Origin: Paraperlucidibaca sp.
GTDB taxonomy: Bacteria > Pseudomonadota > Gammaproteobacteria > Pseudomonadales > Moraxellaceae
Direction of reading: 5' to 3'
DNA: 64,000 nt
NCBI GenBank assembly: GCA_018066805.1
Contig: JAGPVX010000038.1
Span: forward strand, 62,001-126,000
Below are positions 31,402 to 40,173 of this stretch, piece after piece. The translations under genes were made by a program, and so were the position numbers. Within the stretch, counting starts at the first letter, position 1, and every line of letters begins with the position of its first letter. The notes beneath the pieces were generated by a model that saw nothing but the letters and a program-made list of their open reading frames with translations, ran no database searches and was not told where the DNA came from.

Positions 31402-31869
31402 ATGAAAATCAGACTCATCGCGGTGGGCACGCGCATGCCCGACTGGGTTAGCACGGGCTATCACGAATTTTCCAAACGCTTAAACGATGATGTGCGCCTT
31501 GAACTCGTTGAGATCGCGGCGGGCAAGCGTGGAAAATCGGTTGATATCGCGCGCCTAACCGAGAAAGAAGGCGAAGCGCAGCTAGCTGCAGTCGCGAACA
31601 ATGATCGCGTCATCGCCCTCGAAGTTCATGGCAAGCCGTGGAGCACTGAGGATTTATCGCAAAAACTCAGACAATGGTTGGCTGAAGGTCGTAATATCAG
31701 CCTACTCGTGGGCGGCCCTGAAGGGTTATCGGCTGATGCCTCGGCACGCGCTGATGAGCAATGGTCATTGTCGCCGCTAACGCTGCCACACCCATTAGTG
31801 CGCGTGCTCCTTGCCGAACAGATTTATCGCGCATGGACACTGCTAAAGGGACATCCCTACCACCGCTAA
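31402..31869 (+). CDS. rlmH: 23S rRNA (pseudouridine1915-N3)-methyltransferase RlmH
   Basis: SPOUT methyltransferase modifying pseudouridine 1915 in helix 69 of 23S rRNA. Length 155 is exactly that of E. coli RlmH. The SAM-site stretch LLVGGPEGLS and the C-terminal LLAEQIYRAWTLLKGHPYHR end are diagnostic. Confidence 0.97.
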   Translation: MKIRLIAVGTRMPDWVSTGYHEFSKRLNDDVRLELVEIAAGKRGKSVDIARLTEKEGEAQLAAVANNDRVIALEVHGKPWSTEDLSQKLRQWLAEGRNISLLVGGPEGLSADASARADEQWSLSPLTLPHPLVRVLLAEQIYRAWTLLKGHPYHR

Positions 31870-31922
31870 GCAGTGCGCGGACGTTACCTAAAACCGTCGC
31901 CCAATAAATTATTGTTGTGTCC

Positions 31923-33824
31923 ATGAAACCAGATCACAATACGCCGCAAGAACGCATGACCATGAAAAACCAACTCGCTGAAGTTGGCTTATTTAAAGGT
32001 CGTGCCGCTGTTGCTGGCGGCTTTATTGTTTTCGCCTTCACGCTACTGGTTTTACGCTACGGTTGGCTGCAACTAATGCAGCACGAAACCTATGTCACGC
32101 AGTCTGAAAACAACCGTATTCATCTCGAGGCTATCGCTCCGCCACGCGGCTTTATTTATGACCGCAATGGCGTGTTACTTGCCGATAATCGCCCTATTTT
32201 CGCCCTCGTTATTAATCGCCAGCAAGTCAGCGATCTAGACGAAACGATTAAAAGACTCGTACCCGTTATCAATCTCATGCCAGAAGAGATTGAGCGTTTT
32301 AAAAAGCGCCTGCGCGTGTCTCGCCGCTATGAGCTAGTACCAATTCGCTCGCGCTTAAGCGAAGAAGACTTAGCCAGCTTCACAGAGAAACGCTATTTAT
32401 TTCCAGGTGTTAGCGCAGAAAACGATATTTCTCGTTACTACCCGCAAGGCGAGCTATTTGCCCATGTCTTGGGTTATGTCTCGCGCATTTCTGAACAAGA
32501 TCAAAAAAACTTAGATGCCACCGCCTATGCTGGCACCAACTTGATCGGCAAGCTTGGCATCGAGAAGTATTACGAGTCGGTGCTGCACGGAAAAGTTGGT
32601 TATCAACACGTTGAAACCAACGCTTTTGGCCGTCAAATTCGCGTACTAAAACGCACACCACCGCAGCGCGGCACGGACTTAAAGCTCAGCCTAGATATCC
32701 AGCTACAGCAACTCGCCCATGAGCAGCTCGCTGGCCGCCGTGGCGCCATTGTTGCCTTAGACCCACGAGATGGCTCGGTGCTCGCCTTCGTCAGCAACCC
32801 AGGCTTCGACCCCAACTTATTTGTCGGCGGCATCCCATCGTCGCTCTATAACGGCCTGCGCGACCATATCGATCGCCCGCTGTATAACCGCGCTTTACAG
32901 GGCGTCTACCCACCCGGCTCTACCATCAAACCATTCGAGGCCCTGGGTGGGCTGCATTACGGCCTAGTCGATTGGGACTACACCATCAGCGATCCCGGAT
33001 ACTTCATGTTGCCGGGCGTGAATCACCGCTTTCGTGACTGGAAAAAGCAAGGCCATGGCAGAGTCAATATGGTCACATCCATAGAGCAGTCTTGCGACAC
33101 TTATTACTACCAACTATCCGACCGTATGGGCGTAGACCGCTTTCACGATTGGATGGCCGAATTCGGTTTTGGCAAAGAAACCGGCATCGATCTGGTCAAC
33201 GAGCGCACCGGCACTCTGCCCTCGGTGGCGTGGAAACGTAAGCGCCTAAACGCACCGTGGTATCGCGGCGAAATGATGTCGGTGGGCATTGGCCAAGGCT
33301 ACTTCACCGCTACGCCGCTGCAAATTGCCCTAGCCACAGCCATTGTCGCCAACGGCGGCCATCGCATACGACCACATGTTTTGCGCAGCAGCAGCGACCC
33401 CACATTCCAGCCTGATCTGCCCAAGCCCGATCTAATTCCATACAACGGCCAGCCCGAAGACTGGGACAAAATGCACTTTGCCATGCGCGAGGTTATACAC
33501 GGCGCACGCGGCACGGCAAGTCGTTTGCGTATTGGCCTCGAAGGCTATGACATCGCAGGCAAAACGGGCACCGCGCAGGTCAAAGGCATTAAACAAGGCG
33601 AGCGTTATGACGAATCCAAGCTTGATGAGCGCCACTATGATCACGCCTGGTTTATGGGCTTTGCTCCAGTGACAAACCCTGTCATTGCAGTTGCCGTCTT
33701 AGTGGAAAATGGTAAGCATGGTAGTTCAACGGCTGCGCCGATTGCGCGAGTGCTATTTGATTACGAGATTAACCGCACGCTGCCACCACCGCCGAAGGTA
33801 GTTCCAGAGGATGCTGGCGAATGA
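31923..33824 (+). CDS. mrdA: Penicillin-binding protein 2 (elongasome transpeptidase)
   Basis: Monofunctional class B transpeptidase that crosslinks peptidoglycan during cell elongation with RodA. One N-terminal membrane anchor, a dimerisation domain, then the transpeptidase with active-site serine in GSTIKPF (S333 from the ATG used), the SCDTYYY motif in the SxN position (an aspartate instead of asparagine, normal for PBP2) and KTGTAQ. Starts at GTG 31917 or ATG 31923 are both possible; 31956 and 31962 are also in frame. It overlaps rodA by four bases. Confidence 0.96.
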   Translation: MKPDHNTPQERMTMKNQLAEVGLFKGRAAVAGGFIVFAFTLLVLRYGWLQLMQHETYVTQSENNRIHLEAIAPPRGFIYDRNGVLLADNRPIFALVINRQQVSDLDETIKRLVPVINLMPEEIERFKKRLRVSRRYELVPIRSRLSEEDLASFTEKRYLFPGVSAENDISRYYPQGELFAHVLGYVSRISEQDQKNLDATAYAGTNLIGKLGIEKYYESVLHGKVGYQHVETNAFGRQIRVLKRTPPQRGTDLKLSLDIQLQQLAHEQLAGRRGAIVALDPRDGSVLAFVSNPGFDPNLFVGGIPSSLYNGLRDHIDRPLYNRALQGVYPPGSTIKPFEALGGLHYGLVDWDYTISDPGYFMLPGVNHRFRDWKKQGHGRVNMVTSIEQSCDTYYYQLSDRMGVDRFHDWMAEFGFGKETGIDLVNERTGTLPSVAWKRKRLNAPWYRGEMMSVGIGQGYFTATPLQIALATAIVANGGHRIRPHVLRSSSDPTFQPDLPKPDLIPYNGQPEDWDKMHFAMREVIHGARGTASRLRIGLEGYDIAGKTGTAQVKGIKQGERYDESKLDERHYDHAWFMGFAPVTNPVIAVAVLVENGKHGSSTAAPIARVLFDYEINRTLPPPPKVVPEDAGE

Positions 33825-34969
33825 ATACGCCTCAGCAGCGCTATGCTCGCACCACCAGTAATACTGGTGCTGACTTTCAGCGGCGCATCGATATTTGGGG
33901 CCTACTACGCCTAGACCCCGTGCTGACATCGCTGCTCATTGCCGCCTCCTTACTCGGCCTCATCGCGCTCTATAGCGCCAGTGGTGCCGACCTCACCATG
34001 ACACTGAAACAAGCCAGCAGTTTTGTGCTGGGCTTTGGTGTCATGCTGATTTTTGCGCGCATTACACCTAATAGTTATGCCTATATCTCACCTTGGCTTT
34101 ATGGCCTTAGCAGCATCCTATTGGTTGCTGTCGTTTTTATCGGCGAAGTGCGTATGGGCGCGCAGCGCTGGATCGACATCCCCGGCGTCACTAGTGTCCA
34201 GCCATCCGAATTTCTCAAGCTCGCCATGCCGATGATGATCGCTTGGTATCTGTCCACACGCCCGATCCCCATTCGTTTTCGCGACCTGCTTGTCTGCATC
34301 GTGATGATCTTAGTACCCGTTGGCCTAATCGCCGAACAGCCCGACCTTGGCACCTCTATCTTGGTGTTTATGAGCGGCTTTTTTGTTCTATTTTTCGCCG
34401 GACTTTCTTGGCGTTTAATTGGCGGCATGGCAGCTCTAGCGGCAGCGGCGGCGCCAGTTGCCTGGACATTTCTTCACGACTATCAACGTCGTCGCGTCAT
34501 CACGCTATTTGATCCAGAGTCAGACCCACTCGGCAATGGCTGGAATATTATTCAATCAAAAACCGCCATTGGCTCAGGCGGCCTTTCCGGTAAAGGCTGG
34601 CTTGATGGTACCCAATCACATCTGCACTTTCTGCCCGAAGGCCATACCGACTTCATCATCGCCGCCTTCTCGGAAGAGTTCGGATTTATCGGCGTGATTG
34701 TTCTACTAACTCTGTACTTAGCTATCCTTATTCGCGCCATACAAATTGCCACCAACGCGCAAACTTCGTATGGTCGGCTATTGGCTGGAGCCATCACGAT
34801 GTCATTTTTTGTCTACGTCTTTGTCAACGCAGGCATGGTCAGCGGCATTCTACCTGTGGTGGGAGTCCCGTTACCGTTTATCAGTTACGGCGGCACAGCC
34901 ATTATTACCTTGATGTCAGGCTTTGGCGTGCTGATGTCGATACAAGCGCATCGCAAGTTAATGGGCTAA
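33821..34969 (+). CDS. rodA: Peptidoglycan polymerase RodA (SEDS family)
   Basis: SEDS-family glycosyltransferase that polymerises lipid II as the partner of PBP2. About ten membrane segments over 382 residues. The conserved EQPDLGTSILVF stretch, the LSGKGWLDGTQ loop with FLPEGHTDFI, and the C-terminal PVVGVPLPFISYGGTA signature are all present. The N-terminal 30 residues are polar and variable. Confidence 0.97.
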   Translation: MNTPQQRYARTTSNTGADFQRRIDIWGLLRLDPVLTSLLIAASLLGLIALYSASGADLTMTLKQASSFVLGFGVMLIFARITPNSYAYISPWLYGLSSILLVAVVFIGEVRMGAQRWIDIPGVTSVQPSEFLKLAMPMMIAWYLSTRPIPIRFRDLLVCIVMILVPVGLIAEQPDLGTSILVFMSGFFVLFFAGLSWRLIGGMAALAAAAAPVAWTFLHDYQRRRVITLFDPESDPLGNGWNIIQSKTAIGSGGLSGKGWLDGTQSHLHFLPEGHTDFIIAAFSEEFGFIGVIVLLTLYLAILIRAIQIATNAQTSYGRLLAGAITMSFFVYVFVNAGMVSGILPVVGVPLPFISYGGTAIITLMSGFGVLMSIQAHRKLMG

Positions 34970-34991
34970 ACTTTTTTCTGGAGCATTCAGC

Positions 34992-36038
34992 ATGACGCTA
35001 CGATTTCCTTGGCGAGCGGCGGTCACCGCCCTTGCACTTAGCACCGGCGGCCACGCCATCGCAGGCGACTTTTCCAAATACGACGAACTCAATGACATGA
35101 TTGAGACGCTCGAAGCGCAGCAAATCTATGCGCCCGGCGAACTGGCGAAACTGTTTGAAGATGTATCGCGCCAAGACAAAATTTTAGAACTGATTGCTCG
35201 TCCGGCAGAAAAAAGCCGTGAATGGAAAGATTACCGTCCGATCTTCATGCAAAGCTCGCGTGTCGATGCCGGCATAGACTTCTGGGAGCAATACCAAGAA
35301 CCACTCGCGCGTGCCGAAGCTCAGTTTGGCGTGCCCGCCAGCATGATTTTAGCGATCTTGGGTGTAGAAACTAAATTTGGCGGCAATAAAGGCGGCTACA
35401 AAGTCATCGAAGCCTTGGCCACACTAGGCTTCGACTATCCACCCCGCGCCAAGTTTTTCCGCAATGAACTGCGTGAGTTTCTCATTCTATCGAAGCAAAA
35501 TGGCATCAATCCGCTTGAAGCCAAAGGCTCCTATGCCGGCGCAATGGGCTTTCCACAGTTCATGCCGTCGAGCTGGCGCCGTCTCGCTATCGACTTCGAT
35601 GGTGATGGCCGTATCGACCTAATCAACAACCCTGTCGATGCCATCGGCTCCATTGCCAACTACTTCAAAGCCAATGGCTGGAAAGCTGGCGAACCAGTGA
35701 CTGTGCGCGCAGCCATCCATGGCGATAACTATGATGATGCGACTAGCACCGACCTGAAAACCACATCGACCATTGCCGCTTTAGCTAAAGCCGGCATCAC
35801 GCCGCGCCAAAAGCAGATTTTCCCCGCAAACACGCCAGTGTCTGGTTTACGTCTGCAGGGCGACAATGGCGGCGAGTTTTGGATAGGCTTTAACAACTTT
35901 TTTGTCATCACGCGTTATAACCGCAGTATCCTCTACGCAATGGCCACGCACCAATTGGCCGAAGAGATACAAGCGGCCCATGATAAGAAAACCGCAGATG
36001 CAAGCGCACGCACGCGTGCCATCAGTCTCCTGCCCTAG
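34992..36038 (+). CDS. mltB: Membrane-bound lytic murein transglycosylase B
   Basis: Family 3 lytic transglycosylase of 348 residues. The catalytic glutamate is E126 in ILGVETKFGGNKG, and the YAGAMGFPQFMPSSW stretch is diagnostic. The signal peptide ends near AIAG and has no lipobox cysteine, so this may be a soluble periplasmic form rather than the lipoprotein known from E. coli. A strong hairpin lies just after its stop. Confidence 0.95.
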   Translation: MTLRFPWRAAVTALALSTGGHAIAGDFSKYDELNDMIETLEAQQIYAPGELAKLFEDVSRQDKILELIARPAEKSREWKDYRPIFMQSSRVDAGIDFWEQYQEPLARAEAQFGVPASMILAILGVETKFGGNKGGYKVIEALATLGFDYPPRAKFFRNELREFLILSKQNGINPLEAKGSYAGAMGFPQFMPSSWRRLAIDFDGDGRIDLINNPVDAIGSIANYFKANGWKAGEPVTVRAAIHGDNYDDATSTDLKTTSTIAALAKAGITPRQKQIFPANTPVSGLRLQGDNGGEFWIGFNNFFVITRYNRSILYAMATHQLAEEIQAAHDKKTADASARTRAISLLP

Positions 36039-37029
36039 GGCAAAGCGCTTTGGCCAGCACTTGTTTGCTGGCCAAAGTTGTTCGCTACTCCTCTGCTTGC
36101 TGCTTGGCGCGACACTCTCACCAGCCAGCTACGCGGAAGAGGCAGAGGCCGCGCCGCAAGAAGCACCTCAACTAACCCCGCAACCAACTCCACAGCCAGC
36201 CCCTCAAGCAACGCCTGCCGCTAACCTCGGCGCGCCTAATTGGCAGCAATGGCAACTCGCAAGCGAATCCGCAGAAGCCATCGTCGATAACGAGGTCAAT
36301 GACAGCGGCTTATTAATTGATGCCATTGCCGATGAGTCTGAAGCCGGCCTTAAACTCGACGAAGATGAGCTAGCCAGCTACGGCACGAGCGCTTCTTGGC
36401 TGCTACGCGGCGAACCCTATTTCATCGACACAATCGACCTTGGCCCACGCCAAGTCGGCATATCGTCATGGTATGGCCCAGGCTTTAATGGCCGCCGAAC
36501 CGCCAGCGGTGAAATCTTCAATATGCATCAGCTCACTGCTGCACATCGCACGCTACCGCTGCCTAGTTATATCCGCGTCACCAACCTCAGCAATAACCGT
36601 GTTGTCATCGTTAAGGTAAATGATCGTGGCCCATATCACGGCAAACGCATGCTCGACCTGTCCTACGCGGCAGCGCAAGCCTTAGGCTTTAAAGGCGTAG
36701 CGAAAGTCAGCATTGAGCCTGTCGACCAAGGTCGAACCGGTCATTTGCGCAAAGGCAAAGCGCTCAACTCATCAGAGGTTTATCGCGTGCGTTTGGGTAA
36801 CTTTCGCAATGCTGATCTTGCCCACGATTTGGAAAGTCGCCTACTAACTATCATCCCCAAAGGCGTTGGCATTGATGTCATCAAAGAGCGCGACCCAGAG
36901 CAGGCTTACCGAGTCTCAGTTGGACCCATGCTGACTCGTGAGGAAGCTGAGTTAGTGATTCGAGGTTTGCGCGCACAGCGAGTCGGCTTGATGATGAATA
37001 TCGCCATTCGCCCAAGCCCCGAAGAATAA
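35998..37029 (+). CDS. rlpA: RlpA, septal lytic transglycosylase-like protein with SPOR domain
   Basis: RlpA-family protein: signal peptide (cleavage near SYA/EE), a low-complexity proline- and glutamine-rich linker, a double-psi beta-barrel domain (SSWYGPGFNGRRTASGE to VNDRGPYH), and a C-terminal SPOR domain (about the last 75 residues) that binds denuded glycan at the septum. In Pseudomonas RlpA is a lytic transglycosylase. The start is uncertain: ATG 35998 (343 residues), ATG 35980 or GTG 36016, all overlapping the end of mltB and lacking a strong ribosome site. It is not clearly a lipoprotein; no lipobox is seen at the cleavage site. Confidence 0.9.
   Translation: MQAHARVPSVSCPRAKRFGQHLFAGQSCSLLLCLLLGATLSPASYAEEAEAAPQEAPQLTPQPTPQPAPQATPAANLGAPNWQQWQLASESAEAIVDNEVNDSGLLIDAIADESEAGLKLDEDELASYGTSASWLLRGEPYFIDTIDLGPRQVGISSWYGPGFNGRRTASGEIFNMHQLTAAHRTLPLPSYIRVTNLSNNRVVIVKVNDRGPYHGKRMLDLSYAAAQALGFKGVAKVSIEPVDQGRTGHLRKGKALNSSEVYRVRLGNFRNADLAHDLESRLLTIIPKGVGIDVIKERDPEQAYRVSVGPMLTREEAELVIRGLRAQRVGLMMNIAIRPSPEE
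36048..36077 (+). other. Perfect 12-bp hairpin after mltB, inside the 5' end of rlpA
   Basis: Arms CTTTGGCCAGCA (36048-36059) and TGCTGGCCAAAG (36066-36077) enclose a six-base loop, ten bases after the mltB stop. The hairpin falls within the predicted signal-peptide coding part of rlpA. It might slow transcription or affect rlpA translation. No T-run follows. Confidence 0.55.
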
Positions 37030-37032
37030 GCC

Positions 37033-37833
37033 TTAGCTTTTTATGCGGCGCGGCAAATACGGCTGTGCCTTTCCAGTCTGCACAGTCTTCACCGCCACGC
37101 GTTGGTTCTTACCAAACAGCAAACGCAGCTGATACCAGCGCTCTAGCCAAAATGCATGATTTTCCGATGCTGGCCATGCGCGCTGAAAGAGAAACTTAGT
37201 TGATGCCACTGAGTCTGGCGAACGCGTTGCAATGCTCGCGGCCAACTCACGCGCCGCAAGCAATGGCTGTTCGTGGGTCTCTGTCACCAAACCCCACACC
37301 TTGCCCTGCTCGGCACTAAAGCATTCGGCCGTCATCGATAAGCGCTTGGCAATATCTATCGGCACTAAATCGCGCAGGCTCACAGTGCCCGACATATCTG
37401 GCACCAAACCCCATTTCGCCTCCATGATTGAGAGCTCGCAATCTGGCGTGGCAAGGCGGAAGTCGGCGGCTAAAGCGATTTGCATACCCGCTCCATAGCA
37501 ACGGCCATGCAATACCGCGATCACAGGCACGGCTAAACGACGCCAAACCCAAGCCACTTCCTGAAAATTATTGGTGTTGCGCCATAAAGGTCGTAAAAAG
37601 TGCCGCGCCATGTTTTGTGGCTTAGCCATAAAACTGGGAATGTTTAGGCCACTGCAAAAACTCGGGCCTTCGCCATGAATAATCACCGCCCGCAGGTTTT
37701 TATCGCGCGATAACTCGCGACCTGCAGCAATGAGCTCGGTAAGCGTATCGACGCTGACCGCGTTGTGCTTCTCCGCACGCGCCAAAATTACTTCAGCGAT
37801 GTTGCCGTGTCGCTCAATCCGAATTGCCGCCAT
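37033..37833 (-). CDS. Enoyl-CoA hydratase/isomerase family protein (crotonase)
   Basis: A 266-residue crotonase-fold protein with the family pattern: EKHNAVSVDTL, the oxyanion-hole segment FCSGLNIPSF, and the second one around GRCYGAGMQIALAADFRLA. The hydratase glutamates are not both in the classical place: MEAKWGLVPDM carries the region where enoyl-CoA hydratases and isomerases differ. It may act on an enoyl-CoA or another acyl-CoA; the substrate is unresolved. It is the only leftward gene within the proA-lipB cluster and has a palindrome just upstream. Confidence 0.87.
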   Translation of the reverse strand: MAAIRIERHGNIAEVILARAEKHNAVSVDTLTELIAAGRELSRDKNLRAVIIHGEGPSFCSGLNIPSFMAKPQNMARHFLRPLWRNTNNFQEVAWVWRRLAVPVIAVLHGRCYGAGMQIALAADFRLATPDCELSIMEAKWGLVPDMSGTVSLRDLVPIDIAKRLSMTAECFSAEQGKVWGLVTETHEQPLLAARELAASIATRSPDSVASTKFLFQRAWPASENHAFWLERWYQLRLLFGKNQRVAVKTVQTGKAQPYLPRRIKS

Positions 37834-37851
37834 GGTTTATCTCAGCTCTAA

Positions 37852-37873
37852 CTAATCTTGCGTGCAAGATTAG
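37852..37873. promoter_or_regulatory. Palindromic operator candidate upstream of the crotonase gene
   Basis: A perfect inverted repeat with ten-base arms, CTAATCTTGC and GCAAGATTAG, separated by GT. It lies 18 bases upstream of the crotonase start codon in the 147-base region shared with dacA. The geometry suits a dimeric repressor such as a TetR-, GntR- or MarR-type regulator. No regulator gene lies next to it. Confidence 0.5.
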
Positions 37874-37980
37874 CAGATGACTGCCATCCCGAGGGCATCA
37901 TGCAGTAAACTAGGCGCGCTCTCGCACAGTCCCAGCTCTCGCCTGAACTGTGCCCGCCACACACCGATTTAGGATCTGTT

Positions 37981-39129
37981 ATGAATTTTCGTTTAGCCCT
38001 GCCCTTGGTGTTGAGCTTAGTCTCCGCCCCCGCACTGGCCTTTGTTATTCCAACCCCGCCCGCGCTCGATAATAAATCCTCAATCTTGATCGACTTTGCC
38101 TCTGGCCAAGTCCTCACTGACAACAACGCCGACATGCCGGTTGAGCCAGCATCATTGACCAAAATGATGACCAGCTACATCGTCGAACGTGCGCTCGATT
38201 CAGGGCGTCTAAAAGAGACTGATTTGGTCGGCGTTAGCGAACACGCTTGGTGCCGTGGCTCTAGCAATGAATCGTGCATGTACTTGCCGCTCAATGGTCA
38301 AGCCACTGTCATCGACATGCTCCGTGGCGTCATTATTCAATCCGGTAACGATGCATCGAAAGCCTTAGCTGAACACATTGCCGGCTCAGAGCCAGCATTC
38401 GCCGAGATCATGAATGGCGAAGCTAAGCGCTTAGGCATGAAAAACACGCACTTTATGAATGCCACTGGCTTACCCGACCCAGCCCATATCACTACCGCTC
38501 GTGATATGGCGATCTTGGCACGCGCCATCATCAAAGATAGCAATAAGTACTACCCGATTTATTCGGAAAAGTCTTTTACTTACAACAACATCAAGCAAGG
38601 CAACCGTAATGCTCTGCTTTATACTGACCCAACTGTCGATGGCTTGAAAACAGGCCACACCAATGCCGCAGGCTATTGCCTAGTAGCATCTAGCCAACGT
38701 AGCAGCATGCGTTTGATTGCCGCCGTTATGGGCACCACCAGTATGCAAGCTCGTGCAGACCAAGTGCGCGCTCTATTGAACTGGGGCTTTAGCAGCTACG
38801 AAAGCGTGACACCAATGAAAGCTGGCACCATCCTCTCTGAAGCGCCATTGTGGTTTGGTGTTGCCGACACTGTGAAAGTTGGCTTAGCGGATGATTTATC
38901 GCTGACCCTGCCACGCGGCAAAAAAGATTCAGTTGAAGCAAAAACACGTTTGCAGCCAGAGCTCAGCGCACCAATCGCCAAAGGCCAAGTGGTTGGCGAA
39001 GTCGTGGTTAGCATCGATGGCAAAGTGCTTGCCACTCAGCCAGTTGTCGCCATGGAAGCTGTTGAAGAAGCCAACTTCGTGGTGCGCATGTGGCACTACC
39101 TAAAACGCTTTTTGACCAACTTATTCTAA
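37981..39129 (+). CDS. dacA: D-alanyl-D-alanine carboxypeptidase (PBP5/6 type)
   Basis: Low-molecular-weight penicillin-binding protein that removes the terminal D-Ala from peptidoglycan stem peptides. Signal peptide ends at ALA; active-site motifs are S58-L-T-K61, S121-G-N123 and K223-T-G. A PBP5-type C-terminal beta domain and a terminal amphipathic helix (about the last 20 residues) for membrane attachment follow. Two nearby cysteines (C91 and C99) could form a disulfide. Upstream AGGATCT serves as ribosome site. Confidence 0.96.
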   Translation: MNFRLALPLVLSLVSAPALAFVIPTPPALDNKSSILIDFASGQVLTDNNADMPVEPASLTKMMTSYIVERALDSGRLKETDLVGVSEHAWCRGSSNESCMYLPLNGQATVIDMLRGVIIQSGNDASKALAEHIAGSEPAFAEIMNGEAKRLGMKNTHFMNATGLPDPAHITTARDMAILARAIIKDSNKYYPIYSEKSFTYNNIKQGNRNALLYTDPTVDGLKTGHTNAAGYCLVASSQRSSMRLIAAVMGTTSMQARADQVRALLNWGFSSYESVTPMKAGTILSEAPLWFGVADTVKVGLADDLSLTLPRGKKDSVEAKTRLQPELSAPIAKGQVVGEVVVSIDGKVLATQPVVAMEAVEEANFVVRMWHYLKRFLTNLF

Positions 39130-39153
39130 GCAACTACACAGACGAGGCCGGCA

Positions 39154-39438
39154 ATGACTGAACGCCCTACCGACATTAAGAATGAAGAACTATGGGTCTT
39201 TCCCATGGACTACCCCTTAAAAGTCATGGGAGAGGCGAGCCAGCCAATGGCACAGATTGTTGCCGACCTCATTTGCAAATATGTGCCCAGCTTTGATCCA
39301 GCCACAATTGAGATGCAGACCTCGTCGAAAGGCAAATATGTATCGATACGAGTGGTTTTTCATGCCGAGCGCAAAGAGCAGATTAACGATGTCTACGCCG
39401 CGCTCGCCGCTGAGCCGGCCATTCGTTTAGCACTCTAA
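39154..39438 (+). CDS. ybeD: YbeD family protein (DUF493)
   Basis: A 94-residue ACT-like fold protein of the YbeD family, consistently encoded between dacA and lipB. The FPMDYPLKVMGEA and SSKGKYVSIRV stretches are typical. A regulatory link to lipoate metabolism has been suggested from position, but its function is unknown. It is 24 bases after dacA and three before lipB. Confidence 0.95.
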   Translation: MTERPTDIKNEELWVFPMDYPLKVMGEASQPMAQIVADLICKYVPSFDPATIEMQTSSKGKYVSIRVVFHAERKEQINDVYAALAAEPAIRLAL

Positions 39439-39441
39439 ATC

Positions 39442-40113
39442 ATGGCACGTCCTTGGCAGATTAGCCGCTTAGCAGAGCTCGAATATTCGGGCTGCTATGA
39501 GGCTATGAAGACTTATACCGAGACGCGCGATGCCGATAGCAGTGACCAACTATGGCTGCTCGAGCATTCGCCGGTATACACCCAAGGCCAAGCAGGCAAG
39601 CCCGAACATGTCTTGCTCAGCAACAACATTCCCATTGTGCAGAGTGATCGCGGCGGCCAGGTTACCTATCATGGCCCTGGCCAGCTTGTCGGCTATTTAC
39701 TAGTCGACATCGATCGTATTGGCGTTAACACGCGCAAATTTGTTGAGCGCGTGGAAGATGCACTCACCGATGCCATTCGCTCCTTTGGCATTGCCGCTGA
39801 AGCCAATCGCGACGCGCATGGTGTTTATGTGCAAGGTCGCAAAATTGCCTCGCTAGGACTGCGCATTCGTCGCGGTCGCAGCTATCACGGCTTCTCGCTT
39901 AATGTCGCCATGGATATGCAACCCTTTCTCGGCATCAACCCCTGCGGCTATGCCGGCCTAGTCATGTGCCAACTGCGCGATGAACTAGCGCAAGACCATC
40001 CCTCGCGCGCACTCAGCGACCGCGAATTAATCACCGCAGTCGATAAAGCCTGCTGCTTGGCATTGAGCCAACACTTCCCTGAACTAGACCTTGGTCTAGA
40101 TGAGCAGCGCTAG
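39442..40113 (+). CDS. lipB: Octanoyl-[acyl carrier protein]-protein N-octanoyltransferase
   Basis: LipB transfers octanoyl groups from ACP to lipoyl domains. Catalytic C168 in INPCGYAG and K134 in QGRKIASLG match C169 and K135 of E. coli; the GGQVTYHGPGQLVGY stretch is also diagnostic. The next step enzyme LipA is usually encoded directly downstream, but here it lies at 53 kb, with the acetate regulatory block in between. Confidence 0.97.
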   Translation: MARPWQISRLAELEYSGCYEAMKTYTETRDADSSDQLWLLEHSPVYTQGQAGKPEHVLLSNNIPIVQSDRGGQVTYHGPGQLVGYLLVDIDRIGVNTRKFVERVEDALTDAIRSFGIAAEANRDAHGVYVQGRKIASLGLRIRRGRSYHGFSLNVAMDMQPFLGINPCGYAGLVMCQLRDELAQDHPSRALSDRELITAVDKACCLALSQHFPELDLGLDEQR

Positions 40114-40173
40114 ACAGCCAATCGCTCATATACCATAGTCGCAAGTCGTTCTTATCATTGATGGAATGGCGCT

